Part shown: piece by piece, positions 14,916 through 18,897 of the stretch | Layout of the letters: each line of letters starts with the position of its first letter | Position numbering within the stretch: the stretch's first letter is position 1 | Assembly: GCA_040902445.1 (NCBI GenBank) | Contig: JBBDXJ010000240.1 | Location: 1-18,897 of the forward strand | Source of the DNA: Chryseosolibacter sp040902445 | GTDB lineage: Bacteria; Bacteroidota; Bacteroidia; Cytophagales; Cyclobacteriaceae | Length of the DNA stretch: 18,897 bases | Direction: 5' to 3' | Translations under genes and position numbers: made by a program | Notes under the pieces: model-generated | Told to the model about the DNA's origin: nothing | The model's database searches: none | The model's input: only the letters and a program-made list of their open reading frames with translations

Positions 14916-15493
14916 ATTTTTTTTCTGGATACATAAATTTCATATAGCAAGGAAGCGATGGCCAATGCTCCGGCTCCCAGGAAGATCCAACCCCCGACAT
15001 CAGGGCCTGAGAAAGCAGTAAAATTAAGCAATTGTTTTGTGCCGATGATAGGAGGCTGGTAAGCCATTCCCGGAACAACGATCGCTGCGTGCGGGTCCAG
15101 GTTATGTCCATAATCATAACCCCACAAATAAAAGTCGACCAGGGCTGCAATACCACTTGCGAGAATAATTGTTGTGTAAACATAGAGCATATAACGCCGG
15201 TTTATTATGCTGGTCAACAGACCCACTGCGATGACGAAGGCGACTATATAGATCATGTATGTGAACTCTGGGAACATACTCACTTCAATATGGCGCATGC
15301 CAATGTAGTGGTTGAGCGCGCTGATGATCTTCACGTCGCCTGTGATATTGTCTATCCAGATCTTCATGCCCAATCCTTCGGGATATTGAGGGGCCCACAT
15401 GAGAATACGCCAGAGGGGAACAAAATAGGCGGAGACCATGAGCAATGCAGACAAGGCAATGGCTATTCTTGAAATGGACTGGAGTTTCTTCAT
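14912..15493 (-). CDS. Four-helix membrane protein of the nos operon, function unknown
   Basis: 193 residues with hydrophobic segments at about 8-28, 77-97, 102-124 and 166-186. Between helices 1 and 2 are APQYPEGLGM (34-43) and LNHYIGMRHI (60-69), and between helices 3 and 4 are GYDYGHNLDPHAAI (125-138) and MAYQPPIIG (143-151). Histidines 62, 68, 130 and 135 and several Met residues sit in these loops and could bind copper or another metal; this is inference. It lies between nosZ and nosL with a 4-base overlap into nosL, so it is very likely part of the N2O reductase machinery. From memory, clade II nos clusters often carry such unnamed membrane genes at this place. No characterised function is known to me. 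Confidence 0.88.
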   Translation of the reverse strand: MKKLQSISRIAIALSALLMVSAYFVPLWRILMWAPQYPEGLGMKIWIDNITGDVKIISALNHYIGMRHIEVSMFPEFTYMIYIVAFVIAVGLLTSIINRRYMLYVYTTIILASGIAALVDFYLWGYDYGHNLDPHAAIVVPGMAYQPPIIGTKQLLNFTAFSGPDVGGWIFLGAGALAIASLLYEIYVSRKKI

Positions 15494-15514
15494 TATTTGT
15501 ATTATAAAGAATGT

Positions 15515-15555
15515 CCTCGTCCCGGATATATACCAAAAGAAATATAGAGACGAGG
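15515..15555 (-). promoter_or_regulatory. Intercistronic stem-loop after nosZ
   Basis: In the 80-base gap between nosZ and the membrane-protein gene, CCTCGTCCC (15515-15523) can pair with GAGACGAGG (15547-15555); on the minus-strand RNA this is nine pairs with one G-U, and TATAT/ATATA extends the stem inward. No T-run follows on the minus strand, so an mRNA processing or stabilising hairpin, or partial attenuation after nosZ, is more likely than full termination. Confidence 0.5.
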
Positions 15556-15573
15556 GCCATTCAATTGTAAACT

Positions 15574-17556
15574 CTAATTACCAGCGCCCGTATTCTCCCC
15601 TTCTATGACGCCAGTGGAAAATTTCAGCGGTGTTCTGCTGCCTGCAGGTGAGATCCGGATATAACCTGACATTTCCTGATGCAGTGCCGAGCAGAAGTCG
15701 GTGCAATAGTAGGGAATTACCCCTGAAGTAGTTGCTTTCCACTTCAACGTCTGTGTTTCACCTGGCATGATCAGGATCTCGGCATTGTTAGCACCTTTGA
15801 TGGCAAAGCCATGGGGCACATCCCAGTCCTGTTCCAGATTGGTTACGTGGAAGTATACGTCGTCACCGACATTTACTCCTTCAATATTATCCGGTGTCAG
15901 GTGTGACCGGATTGCGGTCATCCAGACATGCACCTGGTTACCTTTGCGTTCGACCTTTGTCTGACCTTCACCCTTGGCTGCATACGGATGTTCATTTTCC
16001 TCGATCTTATAAAACTTGACCGAATTCGCCTGGATCAAAGCGGCGGGGAAGGCTTCTGCATAATGAGGCTCACCCACGGTGGGGAAGTCGAGTAATAACC
16101 GCATTTTATCTCCGGAGATATCATAGAGCTGGGCGGATTGTGCCAACTCAGGGCCTGTGGGCAGATAACGGTCTTTGGTGATCTTGTTATAGGCCACCAT
16201 GTATTTGCCATGAGGTTTAGAAGTAGGGCCTCCCATAACGCTCAGGTGGCCGATGGAATAATAAGTTGGTATCCTGTCGAGTATCTCAAGTGTTTTCAGG
16301 TTCCACTTTACAATTTCTGATGATACGAACATGGAAGTATAGGCGTTGCCTTTCTCATCAAATTCTGTATGAAGCGGACCGAGACCAGGTTTTTGCACTT
16401 CACCATGAAGCACGGATTCATATTTGATGACAGGAATTCCCGCAAAGTCGCCTTCAAACTCTTTATTGGCGATTGCGTTTTGCATTTTGGTAAAGGAAAA
16501 TACCGGCATGGTCGCAGCTAATTTCCCGCTGCCCACAATATATTCCCCTGTGGGGTCGACATCTGTGCCGTGAGGTGATTTGGGACAGGGAATAAAGTAC
16601 ACAATCTCGGGGAATTCAGTGATATCCAGTACTTTCACCTCATCGAGTATAGTTGAGCTAGCGCTATGCGTTTTTTCGCTGTAAATATTGTGGGCGTATT
16701 TTGACCTTTCAATCTTTCCTTTTCCCTGGGCAATGTACTCTTCCGCTTTCTTCCAGTTGACGGCCATGATGAAGTCCTTGTCTTTTTGGGAAGCATTTAC
16801 TTCCAGCAATGTATAGGCTTGTTCAGTATTGTAAGTGGAAAAGAAAAACCATCCATGAGAAGGACCTTTACCTGCGCGGCTTAAATCGAAATTAAAGCCC
16901 GGTGTTCTCAACTGAAAGGCAATGCTCATATGACCCGACTGGGGATCCACTTTAATAAAGCTGATAGAGCCTTTGAAATTCTCCTTGAATGAGCTGATAG
17001 CTACATCCTCGTTGTTCATGGGAATGCTGAAGCGTGTACCCGCGATAACATACTCCGTATTTTCAGTAATAAAAGGGGAGGAGTGATTTCCTCCGCTATT
17101 TGGTATTTCGAGAATTTCTTCAGTTCTGAACGACCTCAGGCTTACCCGGGCAACCCGTGGGGTATTGTTTCCATTGGCAAAAACCCACCTGCCATCATGC
17201 TCTCCCTTGGTAGTAGAGATCGCCACATGGTGAAGGTCATCCCAGGGAACAAATCCGTGGGAGGTGTTGAGCATGGGTTTAGTTTCTTCGCTGTAACCAT
17301 AACCGTTTTCGGGAAATACAGAAAAAACAGGAAGTATCTTGATCAGTCTTCCGGAAGGAATTCCATAGACACTTAGCTGGCCATTAAAGCCGCCTGATAC
17401 AATATTGTAAAATTCGTCGTATTTACCTGGAGCAACATACACCCTGGAAGCGGCATCGCCGATAGCGGCACTTTCCGGAGCCTGAGGCTTACAACCAGCG
17501 AATGAGAACGCCAAAATGACACCCGCTATTCCGAATAAAAATCTATCTATATTCAT
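15574..17556 (-). CDS. nosZ: Nitrous oxide reductase NosZ, clade II type
   Basis: 660 residues; reduces N2O to N2 in the periplasm. The N-terminus lacks a twin-arginine motif and instead shows a Sec signal with lipobox SFAGC (Cys22), so this is the Sec-exported clade II form and possibly a lipoprotein. A seven-bladed propeller (about 45-510) supplies candidate CuZ ligands His109, His110, His158, His329, His396, His449 and His498. The cupredoxin-like CuA domain (about 540-645) has His582 (VPHGF), then Cys618, Cys622, His626 and Met629 in CTDFCSALHQEM. It follows the cytochrome c gene by 27 bases and shares its FNR-type promoter. No nosR is nearby, as usual for clade II. The name is certain; lipid anchoring is inferred from the lipobox. 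Confidence 0.97.
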   Translation of the reverse strand: MNIDRFLFGIAGVILAFSFAGCKPQAPESAAIGDAASRVYVAPGKYDEFYNIVSGGFNGQLSVYGIPSGRLIKILPVFSVFPENGYGYSEETKPMLNTSHGFVPWDDLHHVAISTTKGEHDGRWVFANGNNTPRVARVSLRSFRTEEILEIPNSGGNHSSPFITENTEYVIAGTRFSIPMNNEDVAISSFKENFKGSISFIKVDPQSGHMSIAFQLRTPGFNFDLSRAGKGPSHGWFFFSTYNTEQAYTLLEVNASQKDKDFIMAVNWKKAEEYIAQGKGKIERSKYAHNIYSEKTHSASSTILDEVKVLDITEFPEIVYFIPCPKSPHGTDVDPTGEYIVGSGKLAATMPVFSFTKMQNAIANKEFEGDFAGIPVIKYESVLHGEVQKPGLGPLHTEFDEKGNAYTSMFVSSEIVKWNLKTLEILDRIPTYYSIGHLSVMGGPTSKPHGKYMVAYNKITKDRYLPTGPELAQSAQLYDISGDKMRLLLDFPTVGEPHYAEAFPAALIQANSVKFYKIEENEHPYAAKGEGQTKVERKGNQVHVWMTAIRSHLTPDNIEGVNVGDDVYFHVTNLEQDWDVPHGFAIKGANNAEILIMPGETQTLKWKATTSGVIPYYCTDFCSALHQEMSGYIRISPAGSRTPLKFSTGVIEGENTGAGN

Positions 17557-17583
17557 ATAAATTTAATTTAAGTGAGATCCAGT

Positions 17584-18054
17584 TTATTTTTCGCCATCAT
17601 TTTGGCGCATGTATTCCAAAACGTCGCGTGCATCACCGACGCTGACGTTTTGATTCGGCATGCGCATCAGACATAGCTCCAGAAGTTTTCGAGCTTCAGG
17701 ATCCTGGTCCAGCATAATGTCGACATTAGTTATCATATTCATGATCCATTCCGGTTCTCTTCTTTTGGTTACCCCTGCCCATCCCGGACCGACTACACGC
17801 TGATCATTGAGTTTGTGACAGGCCTGGCATTTCATTTCATAGATCGCTTTACCACGGCCAATTCGTTCTTGCTCCAGAGGAGTATTAAGGGTTACATTTT
17901 TCACTTCGCCTATGCCTTTGGTGGGATTTGCATTGGCAGCAACGGGATTCTTATTATTGGTGCCGGAGGTCCCCTCCTGATTTTCCAGTGGTTTGTCTGG
18001 CGCGCAGGATATGAACAATGCACTGAGCGTTAGAATAAAAAATAGCTTTTTCAT
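17584..18054 (-). CDS. Lipoprotein cytochrome c, likely NosZ electron donor
   Basis: 156 residues from the ATG at 18054. A lipoprotein signal ends at Cys17 (LSALFISC), then a Gly/Asn/Pro-rich linker to about residue 45, then a single mono-haem c domain with CQACH (Cys76, Cys79, His80), GPGWAGV at 89-95 and axial Met132 in MRMPNQ. It is anchored in the periplasm and is the first gene of the nos operon, 27 bases before nosZ, so it probably passes electrons to the CuA site. The open frame extends to 18099, but the promoter spacing puts transcription start near 18080, and the signal peptide begins at MKKLFFIL, so 18054 is the start. The haem assignment is firm; donor role is inferred from position. 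Confidence 0.93.
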   Translation of the reverse strand: MKKLFFILTLSALFISCAPDKPLENQEGTSGTNNKNPVAANANPTKGIGEVKNVTLNTPLEQERIGRGKAIYEMKCQACHKLNDQRVVGPGWAGVTKRREPEWIMNMITNVDIMLDQDPEARKLLELCLMRMPNQNVSVGDARDVLEYMRQNDGEK

Positions 18055-18084
18055 GTTTACGGTTTTGGGTTGAATTATATAGTG

Positions 18085-18129
18085 GCAAATTACGGTCAAT
18101 GCGTTTTTCGCTTTATGACCAAGGTCATA
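18085..18129 (-). promoter_or_regulatory. FNR/CRP-type operator and -7-like box of the cytochrome-nos operon
   Basis: TATGAC-CTTG-GTCATA on the minus strand (18129-18114) is a perfect palindrome. After exactly 21 bases comes TAATTTGC (18092-18085), which keeps the TA and part of the TTTG of the -7 box. Predicted start of transcription is about 18080, giving a 26-base leader to the cytochrome ATG. Confidence 0.72.
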
Positions 18130-18301
18130 GGCGAGGAATGATTTACGTCAGGATTTGTAAGCAGGGCGGAATTGAACGGATCGAATTCAATTATGGAAAT
18201 ATAATAAAAAAATGCAGGCTGACGCTACGTGTTATCGTATTAATTTATTTAGGAATAACAGGTTTGTCGGAGGGGCATTACAAGTAAAAAAAGCATGCCG
18301 C

Positions 18302-18897
18302 TCAGATGGATTTGCTGAATAAAGCAGGATCTTTTGTGGAATCATTCAATATGATCCTTCGATCGAATGCCGTGCAGATGTTGCGTAAGAAAGGGCGTCC
18401 TGAATCAGTTACCTCAAATCCATCAGCATTAATTTTCAGAATACCTTCTCTGCGCATTTCCCTGAGGGTTTCCTTTAGCGCAGAATCATCCAGGTATCTA
18501 AGGCCCTCCATTGTTACTTTGCCCTGACATGCAATCTGGAGAATAAATTTTCGGGCCTCCTGATCTTCTTCGGTCAGGATATGACCTTTAAAAACAGGCA
18601 GCCTATCTTCTGCAACAGCTTGCCGATGCGCTTCCAATTTTTTCAGGTTTTGGGCGTATGCATATTTGGCATCACTTATAGCAGAAGCACCCAATCCGAT
18701 TAATAGTTCTGTATTGGTCGTCGTGTAACCCATGAAGTTTCTATGTAATCTTCCCTGTCTCTGGGCCAGATATAGGTTATCGTGGGGTAGCGCAAAATGG
18801 TCCATGCCAATATCCTCGTAGCCGCTCGTCTTCAATAGCGTTCGGCCGGTTTCATATAATTTTCGTTTTTGGATATCGGTCGGCAGATCTTTCTCGC
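18302..18897 (-). CDS. hemN: Oxygen-independent coproporphyrinogen III oxidase HemN, 3' part
   Basis: The frame is open to the window edge, so the 5' part with the radical-SAM CxxxCxxC motif lies outside. The visible roughly 197 codons begin EKDLPTDIQKRKLYETGRTL and continue with the family blocks GYEDIGMDHFALP, GRLHRNFMGYTTTNTELLIGLGASAIS, then the HemN C-terminal helical domain (about the last 90 residues, including FILQIACQGKVTMEGL). HemN decarboxylates coproporphyrinogen III without O2 using S-adenosylmethionine, so it supports haem supply when the nos genes are active. It is upstream of the cytochrome on the same strand, 247 bases away, but that operon has its own promoter. A weak AGC/GCT hairpin with seven Ts (A-run at 18286-18292) follows the stop. 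Confidence 0.95.
   Translation of the reverse strand, partial: EKDLPTDIQKRKLYETGRTLLKTSGYEDIGMDHFALPHDNLYLAQRQGRLHRNFMGYTTTNTELLIGLGASAISDAKYAYAQNLKKLEAHRQAVAEDRLPVFKGHILTEEDQEARKFILQIACQGKVTMEGLRYLDDSALKETLREMRREGILKINADGFEVTDSGRPFLRNICTAFDRRIILNDSTKDPALFSKSI

Noticed and set aside
15032..15472. 146-codon plus-strand open frame
   Set aside because: Antisense to the nos membrane-protein gene; Cys/His-rich but explained by the complement of that gene.

Overview
The window reads as a chromosomal segment of a Bacteroidota bacterium (Chitinophagaceae- or Sphingobacteriales-like; this is inferred from protein style and promoters, and no rRNA is present). The pointers are clade II-type nitrous oxide reductase genes, -7 boxes of the Bacteroidota form TAnnTTTG, AT-rich leaders with weak Shine-Dalgarno sequences, and short 7-8 bp tandem repeats in several gaps. 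All genes appear intact except hemN, which runs off the right edge.

Left half, plus strand: a soluble PAS histidine kinase and a response regulator with a CRP-type output domain (99-2405); a 600-base gap holding one doubtful small membrane ORF; the Fe-S repair protein Ric/ScdA (3006-3728); a B12-dependent class II ribonucleotide reductase (3899-5749); a CRP/FNR regulator with a TTG start (5814-6410); and the NAD genes nadA and nadB (6505-9025).

Right half, minus strand, read from right to left: the 3' part of hemN (18302-18897); a lipoprotein cytochrome c (17584-18054); nosZ; a four-helix membrane protein; nosL, nosD, nosF and nosY (down to 11765); a group III truncated haemoglobin (11298-11657); and a 607-residue protein of unknown function with features of an FMN-type TIM barrel (9152-10975). 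From the cytochrome to nosY the genes overlap or lie close together and look like one operon for N2O respiration. No nosR, nitrite reductase or NO reductase gene is visible here.

The most striking signal is regulatory. Four promoters carry a TGA(T/C)-type palindrome with a 4-base spacer, then exactly 21 bases, then a -7 box or -7-like sequence. They lie before ric, the CRP/FNR gene, the unknown 607-residue gene and the cytochrome-nos operon. In the first three the operator centre is also exactly 53.5 bases from the start codon. This places the operator at about -41.5, the class II activator position, suggests one anaerobic/nitrosative regulon whose regulator controls its own gene, and fixes the start codons. 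The unknown protein therefore belongs with N-oxide metabolism or NO defence and is the best candidate for undescribed biology here.

Working together: NosZ reduces N2O with electrons from the cytochrome, the Nos proteins load copper, Ric repairs NO-damaged clusters, the haemoglobin may bind NO or O2, and class II RNR and HemN do O2-independent dNTP and haem synthesis. The window suits a facultative N2O reducer.
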